NCBI GenBank assembly: GCA_016721465.1
Contig: JADKIA010000009.1
Span: 186,001 to 250,000, forward strand
Source: Ideonella sp.
GTDB lineage: Bacteria > Pseudomonadota > Gammaproteobacteria > Burkholderiales > Burkholderiaceae_C
Direction: 5' to 3'
DNA: 64,000 nt
In this document: piece by piece, positions 1-10,503 of the stretch
Layout of the letters: every line of letters begins with the position of its first letter
How positions within the stretch are numbered: the first letter of the stretch is position 1
Translations under genes and position numbers: made by a program
The notes under the pieces: generated by a model
Seen by the model: the letters and a program-made list of their open reading frames with translations, nothing else
Told to the model about the DNA's origin: nothing
Databases searched by the model: none

Positions 1-1
1 C

Positions 2-349
2 GCCGCCGCCAACTTGGGCGCGGCCTGCGAGGCGTTGGCCCTGGCCGAGCACCTGGGTCTGGACGCGCAGGCCACGCTGGCGGTGATCGGCCAGTCCAGC
101 GGGCAGAGCTGGATCGGTGCGGACCGCCTGTCCCGCATCCTGGCTGGCGATACCGAGCCGCGCGCCCGCATGGCGCTGCTGGCCAAGGATTCTGGTCTGG
201 CCATGGCCATGGCCGCGCAAGCGGGCATGCACCCGGCCTTCGGTGCGCAGGCCGCCGCCCTGTTCCACGCGGCCTGCGAGGCCGGCCTGACCGACGAAGA
301 CGATGCGGCCCTGCTCAGCCTGATGCGGGCGCGGCGCCCCGCTCGCTGA
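2..349 (+). CDS. 3-hydroxyisobutyrate dehydrogenase-family protein, C-terminal part
   Basis: The reading frame is open from the left edge, so the N-terminal Rossmann domain lies outside the window. The visible ~115 residues resemble the all-helical C-terminal domain (NAD_binding_11) of beta-hydroxyacid dehydrogenases: an N-L-G-A-A helix start, a run of A/E/L-rich helices, and a K-D-x-G-L-A motif (KDSGLAMAMA) that in this family carries the helix following the catalytic lysine region. Substrate cannot be assigned without the N-terminus. The 3' end overlaps the 3' end of the convergent histidine kinase gene by 35 bp. Confidence 0.7.
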   Translation, partial: AAANLGAACEALALAEHLGLDAQATLAVIGQSSGQSWIGADRLSRILAGDTEPRARMALLAKDSGLAMAMAAQAGMHPAFGAQAAALFHAACEAGLTDEDDAALLSLMRARRPAR

Positions 350-1880
350 GCCCGGCGGCCGATGCCCCTGGGCCGGCGCTGGCGCCACCGGGCAAGGTCG
401 GATCACTCGGCTTGACCGGGAAGCGCACCGTGAACAGCGCGCCAGGCCCACTGCCTGCAGGTGATGCACCGCGGGGCCGTGCATCGCTGATGGTGATCTC
501 GGCCCGGTGCTGTTGCACCACCTCGTGCACGATGGCCAGGCCCAGGCCGCTGCCGTCCACCTCGGTGCCCAGGGCGCGGTAGAAGGCCTGGAAGACGAGC
601 CCGCGTTCGGCCTCGGGGATGCCGGGGCCGGTGTCCTCCACCTGCAACACCACCACTTGGCCGAAGGGGTCGTCCACCAGTCGCACCGTCACCGAGCCTT
701 GGGCGGGCGTGTATTGCAGGGCGTTGTCCACCAGGTTGCGGATCAGCTCACGCAGCAGCAAGGGTTGGCCCACCAGCTTGCCATGCAGCACCTGTCCTTC
801 CTCGGGGCCCTCGTAGCCCAGGTCGATGCGCTTGTCCATGGCCTTGGGCACGAAGTCACGCACCGTTTCGCGCGCCAGCCGCACCAGGTTCACCTCGCTC
901 AGGCGGCGAGCGCTCTCCTGGTCCTCGGCACGCGCCATGGACAGCAACTGGTTCACCATGTGCGCCGCACGCTGGCTGGAGTGGGCGATGTGCTGCAGCG
1001 AACTCTTCAGCGCCTTCGGGTCCTGCTGGCCTGCGTCGATTTCACGTTGGGCCAACTCGGCTTGCATGCGCAGCCCGGCCAGCGGGGTCTTCAACTGGTG
1101 CGCCGCGTCGGCCAGGAATTGCTTTTGCGTCCTCATCGAGCGGTCCAGCCGGGACAGCAGGTCGTTGATGGCCCGCACCAGCGGCGCCACCTCCTCGGGC
1201 ACGTTGCGCTCATCGATCGGGCTCAAGTCCTGGCTCTCGCGCTTGCGGATGCGCTGCTGCAGCTCATTCAGCGGCCGGATGCCCTTGGCCAGCGCCAACC
1301 ACACCAGCAGCACCGCCAGCGGCAGCACCACGAACTGCGGCACGATCACGCCCTTGATGATCTCGGTGGCCAGGCGCGAACGCTTGTCCAGCGTTTCGGC
1401 CACCTGCACCAGTGGCGGCAATTCGCCCGCCACCCCACTGGTCGGCAACCAGAGGTAGGCCACTCGCACGGCGTCGGCCTGCACGTTGTCGTCGCGGTAA
1501 TGCACCTCTTGCGGGGTCGACGGTGCTTCCTCGGGCGCCGGGATCTCCTTGTCGCCAGCGACGAACTCACCCTTGCTGCCCAGCACCTGAAAATAGACGC
1601 GATCGGTGTCGTCCGAGCGAAGCACCTCGGCGGCCACTTCGGACAGGCGCAAGCGCACGCGCGTGGGACGCTGGGTGTTGCCGCTGCGCTCCACCTCCAC
1701 CTGCCGCGCCACGGTGCGGGCCATTTCGGCCAGGTCACGGTCAAAGGGGCGGTTGGCGATGTTCTGCGCCACCAGCCAGGTCAGCGCCACGCTCATGGGC
1801 CACAACAAGAGCAGCGGCGCAAGCATCCAGTCGAGGATCTCGCCGAAGAGTGAGCGTTGCTCGCGCGAGGTGTCCGGCAC
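315..1880 (-). CDS. Sensor histidine kinase, TctE-like
   Basis: 521-residue membrane histidine kinase, partner of the adjacent response regulator. A transmembrane segment at about residues 17-40 and another at about 178-200 bracket a periplasmic 2CSK_N-type sensor region. The kinase core follows in order: H-box (AAHQLKTPLAGL, phospho-accepting His), N-box (LIRNLVDNALQYTP), G1 (EDTGPGIP) and G2 (GSGLGLAIVHEV). The architecture matches TctE/QseC-class kinases, which in Burkholderiales often respond to carboxylates; the ligand here is unknown. It lies 77 bp downstream of the regulator gene on the same strand, so a two-gene operon is likely. The low-complexity Gly/Ala/Pro tail is unremarkable for a high-GC genome. 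Confidence 0.88.
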   Translation of the reverse strand: MPDTSREQRSLFGEILDWMLAPLLLLWPMSVALTWLVAQNIANRPFDRDLAEMARTVARQVEVERSGNTQRPTRVRLRLSEVAAEVLRSDDTDRVYFQVLGSKGEFVAGDKEIPAPEEAPSTPQEVHYRDDNVQADAVRVAYLWLPTSGVAGELPPLVQVAETLDKRSRLATEIIKGVIVPQFVVLPLAVLLVWLALAKGIRPLNELQQRIRKRESQDLSPIDERNVPEEVAPLVRAINDLLSRLDRSMRTQKQFLADAAHQLKTPLAGLRMQAELAQREIDAGQQDPKALKSSLQHIAHSSQRAAHMVNQLLSMARAEDQESARRLSEVNLVRLARETVRDFVPKAMDKRIDLGYEGPEEGQVLHGKLVGQPLLLRELIRNLVDNALQYTPAQGSVTVRLVDDPFGQVVVLQVEDTGPGIPEAERGLVFQAFYRALGTEVDGSGLGLAIVHEVVQQHRAEITISDARPRGASPAGSGPGALFTVRFPVKPSDPTLPGGASAGPGASAAGLSERGAAPASG

Positions 1881-1957
1881 GGTCGGGTACAGAGCAGGTG
1901 GCGCGAATCAGGGGTCGACGGACCAGGCCGCTTGCCGGCGCCCCGGCGGTTGGTGGC

Positions 1958-2629
<672 letters not shown>

Positions 2630-2775
2630 TCAATGTCTCCTCGCGCTGCGCAGACTTTGGTGGGGCTTTGCGCGCGAAGGCGATTCTAGGAGTGCACTGG
2701 CCCGGCCATGTGGCTGAATCGGCCTCCCGCTTCAGGGGGAACACCAATGGCCCCCATCGGTGGGATCAAAATCTA

Positions 2776-2791
2776 CTGTACAAACATCCAG
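2776..2791 (+). promoter_or_regulatory. LexA (SOS) box upstream of recA
   Basis: CTGT-N8-CCAG, one mismatch from the LexA consensus CTGT-N8-ACAG, 37 bp before the recA ATG. It overlaps the likely -35 element, the position expected for repression by LexA. Confidence 0.75.
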
Positions 2792-2804
2792 CTTGCGACA
2801 TAAT
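2777..2804 (+). promoter_or_regulatory. Predicted sigma-70 promoter of recA
   Basis: TGTACA (-35, 2777-2782) and CATAAT (-10, 2799-2804) are separated by 16 bp. The -35 lies inside the LexA box. A Shine-Dalgarno sequence AAGGAG at 2815-2820 follows. Confidence 0.5.
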
Positions 2805-2827
2805 TGCGCCAACGAAGGAGAGCCAAC

Positions 2828-3874
2828 ATGGACGCACCCGTCAAAGCACTGAACACCGAGAAAGCCAAGGCCCTGCAGGCGGCACTGGCACAGATCGAAA
2901 AGCAATTCGGCAAGGGCTCGATCATGCGCCTGGGTGAGGGCGAGGTGGTCGACGACATCGAGGTCGTCTCCACGGGCTCGCTGGGCCTGGACATCGCGCT
3001 CGGCGTGGGCGGTCTGCCACGCGGCCGGGTCATCGAGATCTATGGCCCTGAATCGTCGGGCAAGACCACGCTCACGCTGCAGGTCGTGGCCGAGATGCAG
3101 AAGGTGGGTGGCACCTGCGCCTTCATCGACGCCGAACATGCACTGGACACCGGCTATGCGCAAAAGCTGGGCGTCAACTTGCACGAGTTGCTGATCAGCC
3201 AGCCCGACACCGGCGAGCAGGCGCTCGAGATCGTCGATTCGCTGGTGCGCTCCGGCTCGGTCGATCTGGTGGTCATCGACTCAGTGGCCGCGCTCACGCC
3301 CAAGGCCGAGCTCGAAGGCGAAATGGGCGATTCGCTGCCCGGCCTGCAAGCGCGGCTGATGAGCCAGGCCCTGCGCAAGCTCACCGGCACGGTGAAGAAG
3401 ACCAACACCATGGTCATCTTCATCAACCAGATCCGCATGAAGATCGGCGTGATGTTCGGCAACCCCGAAACCACCACGGGCGGCAATGCGCTGAAGTTTT
3501 ATTCGTCGGTGCGCCTGGACATCCGCCGCACCGGCAGCATCAAGCGTGGTGAAGAAGTCATCGGCAGCGAAACCAAGGTCAAGGTCGTCAAGAACAAGGT
3601 CGCGCCGCCCTTCAAGTTCGCCGAGTTCGACATCCTCTACGGTGAGGGCACGAGCCGCGAGGGCGAAATCATCGATTTGGGCGTCATCGCCAAGATCGTC
3701 GACAAGTCCGGCGCCTGGTACGCCTACAACGGCGAGAAGATCGGCCAAGGCAAGGACAACGCCCGCGAGTTCCTGCGCGAGAACCCCGAGCTGGCGCACG
3801 AGATCGAGAACAAGGTGCGCGAATCGATGGGCGTGCCACTGCTGCCGACGCTGGCCACGTCTGCGCCCGCCTGA
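2828..3874 (+). CDS. recA: Recombinase RecA
   Basis: 348 residues. RecA forms ATP-dependent filaments on single-stranded DNA, drives strand exchange and activates LexA self-cleavage. Visible features: Walker A GPESSGKTTL, Walker B LVVIDSVAAL, the L1/L2 DNA-binding loop region (IRMKIGVMFGNPETTTGGNA) and the C-terminal acidic/helical segment. I chose the ATG at 2828 rather than an in-frame start at 2804 because AAGGAG sits 7 bp before it and the protein then begins like other betaproteobacterial RecA. The LexA box upstream indicates SOS induction. recX follows after 25 bp. Confidence 0.98.
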   Translation: MDAPVKALNTEKAKALQAALAQIEKQFGKGSIMRLGEGEVVDDIEVVSTGSLGLDIALGVGGLPRGRVIEIYGPESSGKTTLTLQVVAEMQKVGGTCAFIDAEHALDTGYAQKLGVNLHELLISQPDTGEQALEIVDSLVRSGSVDLVVIDSVAALTPKAELEGEMGDSLPGLQARLMSQALRKLTGTVKKTNTMVIFINQIRMKIGVMFGNPETTTGGNALKFYSSVRLDIRRTGSIKRGEEVIGSETKVKVVKNKVAPPFKFAEFDILYGEGTSREGEIIDLGVIAKIVDKSGAWYAYNGEKIGQGKDNAREFLRENPELAHEIENKVRESMGVPLLPTLATSAPA

Positions 3875-3899
3875 GCAGCACCGGCGCGGGCCAACCCCT

Positions 3900-4508
3900 G
3901 TGGTCAACGGTACAGGGCCTGGGCGCGCGCCGGCCGCAGCAGGGGCGCGCGCTGGCGGTGGCCGCCCGTCCTCCCTCAAGGCACGAGCGATTCAGTGGTT
4001 GTCGCAGCGCGAGCACAGCCGCAGCGAGCTGCGCGCCAAGCTCTTGAGAGCCCAGCGCTCGATGCTCAGGGTACAAGCCCTGCACCCAGAGCGCGCTGGC
4101 GACGTCGAGGCCTCGGGCAAGCGCAGCGATGACGTTGCGCCCCTTCCGGCCCTTCATGAGGTCGACACCCTGCTGGATTGGCTGGCTGCCGAGGGATACC
4201 TCTCCGAGGCCCGGTTCGTCGAGAGCCGCGTTCATGCACGACAGGCTCGTTTTGGCAACCAACGCATTCGGCACGAGCTGCAGCAGCATGGCTTGGCCCT
4301 CGACGCCCATGCACAGGAGGCCTTGAGTGCATCCGAGCTGCAGCGGGCGCGCGCGGTCTGGCATCGTAAATTCGGCCCAGCCTCGGCGGCAGTGCCACTG
4401 GACGCCGCGGCCCGGGCCAAGCAAATGCGGTTCCTTGCCGGGCGAGGGTTCACAGCTGAGGTCATCCGACTGGTCTTCCGCGGCGCGTTGGACGACGACG
4501 AGGCCTGA
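3900..4508 (+). CDS. recX: Regulatory protein RecX
   Basis: RecX restrains RecA filament growth. From the GTG at 3900 the protein has 202 residues, somewhat longer than typical RecX, with an extra Ala/Gly/Arg-rich N-terminus and an insertion (about residues 40-75). The three-helix repeat architecture is recognisable: ARAIQWLSQREHSRSELRAKL at the start, a middle repeat with GYLSEARFVESRVHARQARFG, and a terminal repeat with RGFTAEVIRLVF. GTG 3900 is the first start codon after the recA stop in this frame; no ATG is available before the conserved region. Same strand and 25 bp spacing imply co-transcription with recA and therefore SOS control. Confidence 0.85.
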   Translation: MVNGTGPGRAPAAAGARAGGGRPSSLKARAIQWLSQREHSRSELRAKLLRAQRSMLRVQALHPERAGDVEASGKRSDDVAPLPALHEVDTLLDWLAAEGYLSEARFVESRVHARQARFGNQRIRHELQQHGLALDAHAQEALSASELQRARAVWHRKFGPASAAVPLDAAARAKQMRFLAGRGFTAEVIRLVFRGALDDDEA

Positions 4509-4646
4509 CGCCCGCCTTGGCCCGTTCGCCCGGCCTGCGCCATCCTGGACGAGGCCTTGCCGCAGCGCAGCATGCTAAATTGCCAGGGTTTGTCCCAGGC
4601 CTCGCTGTGGCCTGGCTCCACACCTCCTACGTTGCGAGCCCCCAAG

Positions 4647-5822
<1,176 letters not shown>

Positions 5823-5829
5823 CCCACCC

Positions 5830-5902
5830 CCGGAGCGCCTTCGGCGCTGCCCCCTCAAGGGGGCGCCGCCGGCGGCCCGGCCAAGCCGGTTCCGCGGCGG
5901 CC
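5830..5902. repeat. Intergenic hairpin-rich repeat, copy 1
   Basis: Between sucC and sucD, starting 8 bp after the sucC stop. It contains successive hairpins (AGCGCC-TTC-GGCGCT, then GCCCCC-TCAA-GGGGGC) and ends in an AAGCCGGTTCCGCGGCGGCC block. A related copy follows the fccB stop at 56867-56990 with the same order of hairpins and the shared words CGGAGCGCCT and AAGCCGGTTCC, so this is a dispersed REP-like element. Confidence 0.65.
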
Positions 5903-5957
5903 ACCGGGCGCAGCATCCCCCTCTTCGGCCTGTGGGCCAACTGATATCGAGGACTTC

Positions 5958-6850
5958 ATGTCTATCCTGATCAACAAAGACACCCGCGTCATCACCCAGG
6001 GCATCACCGGCAAGACCGGGCAGTTCCACACCAAGGGCTGCCAGGCCTACGCCAACGGCCGTGCCTGCTTCGTGGCCGGGGTGAACCCGAAGAAGGCCGG
6101 CGAGAGCTTCGAGGGCATCCCGATTTACGCCAGCGTGAAGGAGGCGGCCGGCCAGACGGGCGCGACGGTCAGCGTGATCTACGTACCTCCGGCGGGCGCG
6201 GCGGCGGCCATCTGGGAGGCGGTCGAGGCCGATCTGGACCTGGCCATCTGCATCACCGAGGGCATCCCCGTGCGCGACATGCTCGAGGTGCGCAACCGCA
6301 TGATCGCCAAGGAGGCCGCGGGCGGCAAGAAAACGCTGCTGCTGGGGCCGAACTGCCCCGGGCTGATCACGCCCGAGGAGATCAAGATCGGCATCATGCC
6401 GGGCCACATCCACCGCAAGGGCCGCATCGGGGTGGTCAGCCGCTCGGGCACGCTGACCTACGAGGCCGTGGCGCAGCTCACCGAGATCGGGCTGGGCCAG
6501 AGCAGCGCCGTGGGCATCGGGGGCGACCCGATCAACGGCCTGAAGCACATCGACGTGATGCGCCTGTTCAACGACGATCCGGACACCGATGCGGTGATCA
6601 TGATCGGCGAGATCGGCGGGCCGGACGAGGCCGAGGCGGCGCGCTGGTGCCAGGCCAACATGAAAAACCCATCGTGGGCTTCATCGCCGGCGTCACCGCC
6701 CCGGCGGGCAAGCGCATGGGCCACGCCGGCGCGCTGATCTCCGGCGGCGCCGACACGGCCGACGCCAAGCTCGCCATCATGCAGGAGTGCGGCTTCACCG
6801 TCACCCGCAACCCCTCCGAAATGGCCAGGTTGCTCAAGGCGCTGCTTTAG
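5958..6850 (+). pseudogene. sucD: Succinyl-CoA synthetase alpha subunit, apparent -1 frameshift
   Basis: The start (MSILINKDTRVITQGITGKT), the CoA-binding Rossmann region, GPNCPGLITP, and the active-site phospho-histidine region (GLKHIDVM) are intact for 237 residues. At 6663-6667 a run of five A follows the ATG of QANM; conserved SucD reads MKKPIVGF here, which needs six A. After the run the frame shifts and would end at 6737, while the correct C-terminus (KPIVGFIAGVTAPAGKRMGH to LLKALL) continues in the next frame to 6850. One missing base restores an otherwise perfect 297-residue protein. Since SucCD is central metabolism, sequencing error is more likely than loss; AAA-AAC is also a possible slippery codon pair. 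Confidence 0.88.
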
Positions 6851-6878
6851 TCGACGGGTGCCACGTCGACTTGACAAG

Positions 6879-6900
6879 AGGCCGCCCAAGGGCGGCCTTT
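6879..6900 (+). terminator. Rho-independent terminator after sucD
   Basis: A perfect 8-bp GC stem (GGCCGCCC-AA-GGGCGGCC, 6880-6897) is followed by TTT and a T-rich stretch, 29 bp after the sucD stop. It ends the recA-recX/sucCD transcription block. Confidence 0.8.
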
Positions 6901-7020
6901 GTCTTGCCGAGTTCGTACTTGTACGCACGGCCTGGCATGGCCAAGGTCCCTACACTGCCATGTTGAATGGCATCCTGATGACCGCGGGTCGTCGGTTGCA
7001 TGCCGCGCTGGAGACTGCAC

Positions 7021-7719
7021 ATGGATCTGACATCGGCGGCGTTCTGGACCGCACTTGGCTCGATCATCTGGGTCAACATCATCTTGTCGGGGGACAACGC
7101 GGTGGTGATCGCCCTGGCTGCCCGGTCCTTGCCCGCCGAGCAACAGAAGAAGGCCGTGTTCTGGGGCAGCGCTGCGGCCATCGTGCTGCGGATCGCGCTG
7201 ACCATCATTGCGGCGGAGATGCTGCGTTGGCCCTACCTGAAGATCATCGGCGGCTGCCTGCTGTTCTACATCGGTGTCGGGCTGCTGAGTGGCGATGATG
7301 AGGGTGGCGATGATGGCGGCTTGAAGGGCCAGGGCGGCTTGATGCAGGCCGTACGCACCATCCTCGTGGCCGACCTGGTGATGAGCCTGGACAACGTGCT
7401 GGCGGTGGCCGCCGCCGCCAAGGGCAACGTGCCACTGCTGGTGATCGGCCTGGCCTTGAGCATCCCGCTCATCATCTTCGGCAGCACGCTGCTGCTCAAG
7501 GTGATGGAGCGCCTGCCCATCCTGGTGACTGCCGGCGCGGCGCTGCTGGGCTTCCTGGCCGGCGAGATGCTGCTGACCGACCCGGCCGTTGCGCAGCGAT
7601 TCGGCGAGCAGTCGCACGCGATCGTCAACGTCGCCGGCGCCATCGGCGCCGTCCTGGTCGTGGCCTTGGGCCTGTTTCTGAAGCGGCGCGCCAACCAGGC
7701 CGCGGCCGAGGCCGCGTGA
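7021..7719 (+). CDS. TerC-family integral membrane protein
   Basis: 232 residues with seven or so hydrophobic helices. Two acidic membrane motifs typical of TerC/YkoY/Alx proteins are present: NIILSGDNAVVIALA near the N-terminus and ADLVMSLDNVLAVA near residue 125. Family members export manganese or other metals, some at the step of metallating secreted proteins; the substrate here is inferred, not shown. The ATG at 7021 is preferred over an upstream in-frame start at 7000 because MDLTS... begins just before the first helix. I looked for a yybP-ykoY manganese riboswitch in the 120 bp upstream and did not recognise one. Confidence 0.85.
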   Translation: MDLTSAAFWTALGSIIWVNIILSGDNAVVIALAARSLPAEQQKKAVFWGSAAAIVLRIALTIIAAEMLRWPYLKIIGGCLLFYIGVGLLSGDDEGGDDGGLKGQGGLMQAVRTILVADLVMSLDNVLAVAAAAKGNVPLLVIGLALSIPLIIFGSTLLLKVMERLPILVTAGAALLGFLAGEMLLTDPAVAQRFGEQSHAIVNVAGAIGAVLVVALGLFLKRRANQAAAEAA

Positions 7720-7741
7720 ACGCGCACGCTGCGCACGGGCC

Positions 7742-8620
7742 ATGGCTGGCGACAACACCGCCGCCGCGCTGATCGCCAATCGCTACCGCCTCGAACGCCC
7801 GCTGGGGCGAGGCGCCACCAGCGAGGTGTTTCTCGCCACCGATCTGCAGACTGGCGCTGCAGTGGCCATCAAGCTGGTGGCCGCGGCGCACCAGGCCGCG
7901 GCGCATCAAGCCCCGGCGGAAGTGGATCGCGCGCCCCCGAGGCTGTCGCGCGAGGCCTTGGCGGCGACGCGACTGCAGCATCCCGGCATTGCAGCGGTGC
8001 TGGACGCCGACCCATCCGGCCGTGGGTCATGGCTGGTCACGGCGTTTGCCGCGGGTGTTCCCTTGTCGCGATACGTGCAGCCCAGCCGGCTCTTGCCCGA
8101 ACCGCTGGTGCTGCGCCTGGGCGCGCGCATCGCCGAAGCCCTGGCCCATGCCCATGGTCAGCGCGTGATTCACCGCGATCTCAAGCCCTCCAACGTGCTG
8201 GTGGACCTGCCGACGGCCACGGTCAAGATCATTGATTTTGGCGTCGCGCGCATCGAGGACGGGTCGCAAACCCGGACGGGCATGACGCTGGGCACACCGG
8301 CTTACATGGCGCCAGAACAACTGGCCGGCGCGCCGGTGTCCCCGGCCAGCGACACCTATTCGCTGGGGGTGATGTTGTTCGAGTTGCTGACTGGGCATCG
8401 GCCGCATGGCGGCGCCAACCTCGGCGAGCTGTTGCGACAGGTGGCCAACACGCCCGCTGCCGATCTGGCGCAACGCCGGCCCGACCTGCCCGAATCCGTG
8501 GCCGTCGCCGTTCAGCAACTTCTGGCCAGGAAGCCGCAGCAGCGCCCGGCCGATCTGGCGCGTCTTGCCACCCAGCTGGATGCGTTGGCCGACACCTTTG
8601 TGGCCGGTTCCTGGGCCTGA
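7742..8620 (+). CDS. Serine/threonine protein kinase (Hanks type)
   Basis: 292 residues, essentially a bare kinase domain without a transmembrane or sensory region. Visible motifs: glycine loop PLGRGATSEVF, VAIKLV lysine, catalytic loop HRDLKPSNVLVD, DFG in IIDFGVAR, and the activation/P+1 segment TLGTPAYMAPEQ. An insertion of Ala/His-rich residues follows the VAIK motif. It is 22 bp after terC and begins a signalling set of kinase, PP2C phosphatase (8718) and FHA reader (9574), which should form one phospho-Thr circuit in the cytoplasm. The targets are unknown. Confidence 0.93.
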   Translation: MAGDNTAAALIANRYRLERPLGRGATSEVFLATDLQTGAAVAIKLVAAAHQAAAHQAPAEVDRAPPRLSREALAATRLQHPGIAAVLDADPSGRGSWLVTAFAAGVPLSRYVQPSRLLPEPLVLRLGARIAEALAHAHGQRVIHRDLKPSNVLVDLPTATVKIIDFGVARIEDGSQTRTGMTLGTPAYMAPEQLAGAPVSPASDTYSLGVMLFELLTGHRPHGGANLGELLRQVANTPAADLAQRRPDLPESVAVAVQQLLARKPQQRPADLARLATQLDALADTFVAGSWA

Positions 8621-8717
8621 CGTGCAGTCCCCCACGGGTTCGGGTCCGCACTGGCAAGGAGGCCGCTCATCCAAGGCACAATCAACTCAACTATTCGCAT
8701 CCGACCCGGCGCATCGC

Positions 8718-9503
8718 ATGAGTTTCGAGTTCTTCCATGCTGTCGACACCGGCCGTGCGCGCACGAACAACGAGGATTCGGTCGCGGTGGATGAGGCCAA
8801 TCTGCTGGCTGTTCTGGCCGACGGCATGGGTGGCTACAACGCCGGTGAAGTCGCCAGCGGCATGGCCACGGAGTTCATCAAGACCGAACTCGGCCGTTGG
8901 TTGCAGGAAACGGCCGGCCGCGCCAATGACAACGAAGTGCGGCGCGCCATGGACATCTGCGTCGACAACGCCAACCGCGCGATCTTCAATGCCGCCAACG
9001 CCAACCCGCAGTACGCGGGCATGGGTACCACGCTGGTGTTGGTCGTCTTCCGTGAAGGCCAGATGCGGCTCGGGCATGTGGGCGACTCACGTGCCTACCG
9101 CTGGCGCAAGGGCCAGCTGACGCAGATCACGCGCGATCACTCCCTGTTGCAAGAGCAGATCGACGCCGGCCTCATCACGCCCGAGCAGGCCGTTTTCTCC
9201 GCCAACAAGAACCTGGTGACGCGGGCGGTGGGCGTCGAGGACACGGTCTTGCTCGAGTCGCACCTGCACGAGGTGCTGCCCGGGGATCTGCTGCTGATGT
9301 GCTCGGATGGCCTGTCCGACATGCTCGACGACAACGCCATCGCCCAGTTGTTGCAGACGCACGACGAGCTGTCCGTGGTCGGGCCGGCGCTCATCGCGGC
9401 CGCCAACGAGGCCGGTGGACGGGATAACATCGCGCTGGTTCTGGTGCGCGCTGCAGAACATCCGTCAGCCGCCAACCGCCCCTGGTGGAGGTTTGGTCGC
9501 TGA
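8718..9503 (+). CDS. PP2C-family protein serine/threonine phosphatase
   Basis: 261 residues. Metal-binding motifs of the PPM/PP2C fold are in order: TNNEDS, VLADGMGGYNAGE, GDSRAYRW, CSDGLSDML and GGRDNIALVLV. It is likely to reverse phosphorylation by the kinase encoded immediately upstream. The ATG at 8718 starts MSFEFFHAVDTG, the usual beginning for small bacterial PppA/Stp-type enzymes; the longer frame runs through the kinase gene and is not coding. Confidence 0.93.
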   Translation: MSFEFFHAVDTGRARTNNEDSVAVDEANLLAVLADGMGGYNAGEVASGMATEFIKTELGRWLQETAGRANDNEVRRAMDICVDNANRAIFNAANANPQYAGMGTTLVLVVFREGQMRLGHVGDSRAYRWRKGQLTQITRDHSLLQEQIDAGLITPEQAVFSANKNLVTRAVGVEDTVLLESHLHEVLPGDLLLMCSDGLSDMLDDNAIAQLLQTHDELSVVGPALIAAANEAGGRDNIALVLVRAAEHPSAANRPWWRFGR

Positions 9504-9573
9504 CGCAGCCTGCGGCGCGACTGAAGAGGGGTTGCCGGACTGCGGGGCATCCCGAAAAACGAAAAGGTCAAGC

Positions 9574-10242
9574 ATGGGCAAGCTCGTGGTGTCGCTCGAT
9601 GGCGTGGTCATCAAGGAAGTCCAAATCACCAAGGACAAGACCACACTTGGCCGTCGCCCGTACAACGACATCGTCATTGACAACCTGGCCGTCAGCGGCG
9701 AGCACGCGGTGCTGCAGATGGTGGGGCAGGACGTCTTCATCGAAGACCTGAACAGCACCAACGGCACCTACATCAACGGCAAGGCCGTCAAGAAGCAGCT
9801 GCTGGCGCACAACGACACGGTCGAGATCGGCAAGTACAAGATCAAGTACCTGGTCGAAGAAGGCGGCGACTACGAGAAGACCATGATCATGCGGCCAGGC
9901 TCGATGGCCGGATTCGGGCCCGATCCCGCGCGGCCACCCTCGGCTTTCGCCGCCAACCCCATGGGCGGTGGTCAGTCGACGCTGCCGGCCACGATCCGGG
10001 TGCTCAGCGGCGCGGCCGCCGGACGCGAGGTGGTGCTCACCAAGGTGGTCACCACCATCGGCAAGCCCGGCGTGCAGGTGGCATCGATCACCAAGCGGCC
10101 GATGGGCTACGTGATCGCCCATGTGGAGGGCGCGGCCCGGCCCAGCGTCAATGGCACCTCGCTGGTGGGTGACACCGCGCCGCTGCGCAACGGTGACCTG
10201 ATCGAGTTGGCCGGCACGCAGATGCAGTTCGTGCAAGGCTGA
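9574..10242 (+). CDS. FHA-domain protein
   Basis: 222 residues. A canonical FHA phospho-threonine-binding domain occupies about residues 1-95: LGRRPYNDIVID, SGEHAVL and DLNSTNGTYING give the conserved G-R, S-x-x-H and N-G residues. A second, degenerate FHA-like fold appears at about 130-222 (TTIGKPGVQVASITKRPMGY, PSVNG), without the S-x-x-H. A linker rich in Pro, Gly and Ala contains a possible phospho-site region EKTMIMRPG. Located 70 bp after the phosphatase, it is the likely reader of the kinase/phosphatase pair. Confidence 0.9.
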   Translation: MGKLVVSLDGVVIKEVQITKDKTTLGRRPYNDIVIDNLAVSGEHAVLQMVGQDVFIEDLNSTNGTYINGKAVKKQLLAHNDTVEIGKYKIKYLVEEGGDYEKTMIMRPGSMAGFGPDPARPPSAFAANPMGGGQSTLPATIRVLSGAAAGREVVLTKVVTTIGKPGVQVASITKRPMGYVIAHVEGAARPSVNGTSLVGDTAPLRNGDLIELAGTQMQFVQG

Positions 10243-10341
10243 GCCCGCACGCGGGGCGGCTGCTGGCGACGCGCCCGAATGGCCGGCGGCCAAGGACATC
10301 ACGACATGGCCAAACGCTCTGCGCCATGGCACCCGACGGCG

Positions 10342-10361
10342 GACGTGACGTAAATCACGTC
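10342..10361. promoter_or_regulatory. Perfect palindrome resembling a CRP/FNR-family site
   Basis: GACGTGACGTAAATCACGTC: 7-bp arms with a 6-bp spacer, fitting the CRP pattern TGTGA-N6-TCACA as CGTGA-N6-TCACG, and FNR-like TGAC-N4-ATCA. It lies in the 261-bp gap between the FHA gene and the phosphodiesterase-like gene, 142 bp before the latter's ATG. Confidence 0.45.
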
Positions 10362-10503
10362 AAGCCGAGCTGCCACGAACGATCGGCCTCGCCAGCGCGC
10401 CAAGCGTCGAATTGCCCGCTTGCGGCGCCTGCCCCGCGCCTGCAACATGGGGTTTTGAAACACGCGGGCCAGCGGTTCACACGGGCCAGCGGTCCCCACC
10501 CCC

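Noticed and set aside
507..1853. Long 448-codon open frame opposite the histidine kinase
   Set aside because: His/Gln-rich mirror of the kinase gene caused by high GC; the kinase on the other strand has all motifs.
6901..7020. Possible yybP-ykoY manganese riboswitch before the TerC gene
   Set aside because: TerC genes are often preceded by this element, but I could not find its conserved core here, only unpaired sequence after the sucD terminator.
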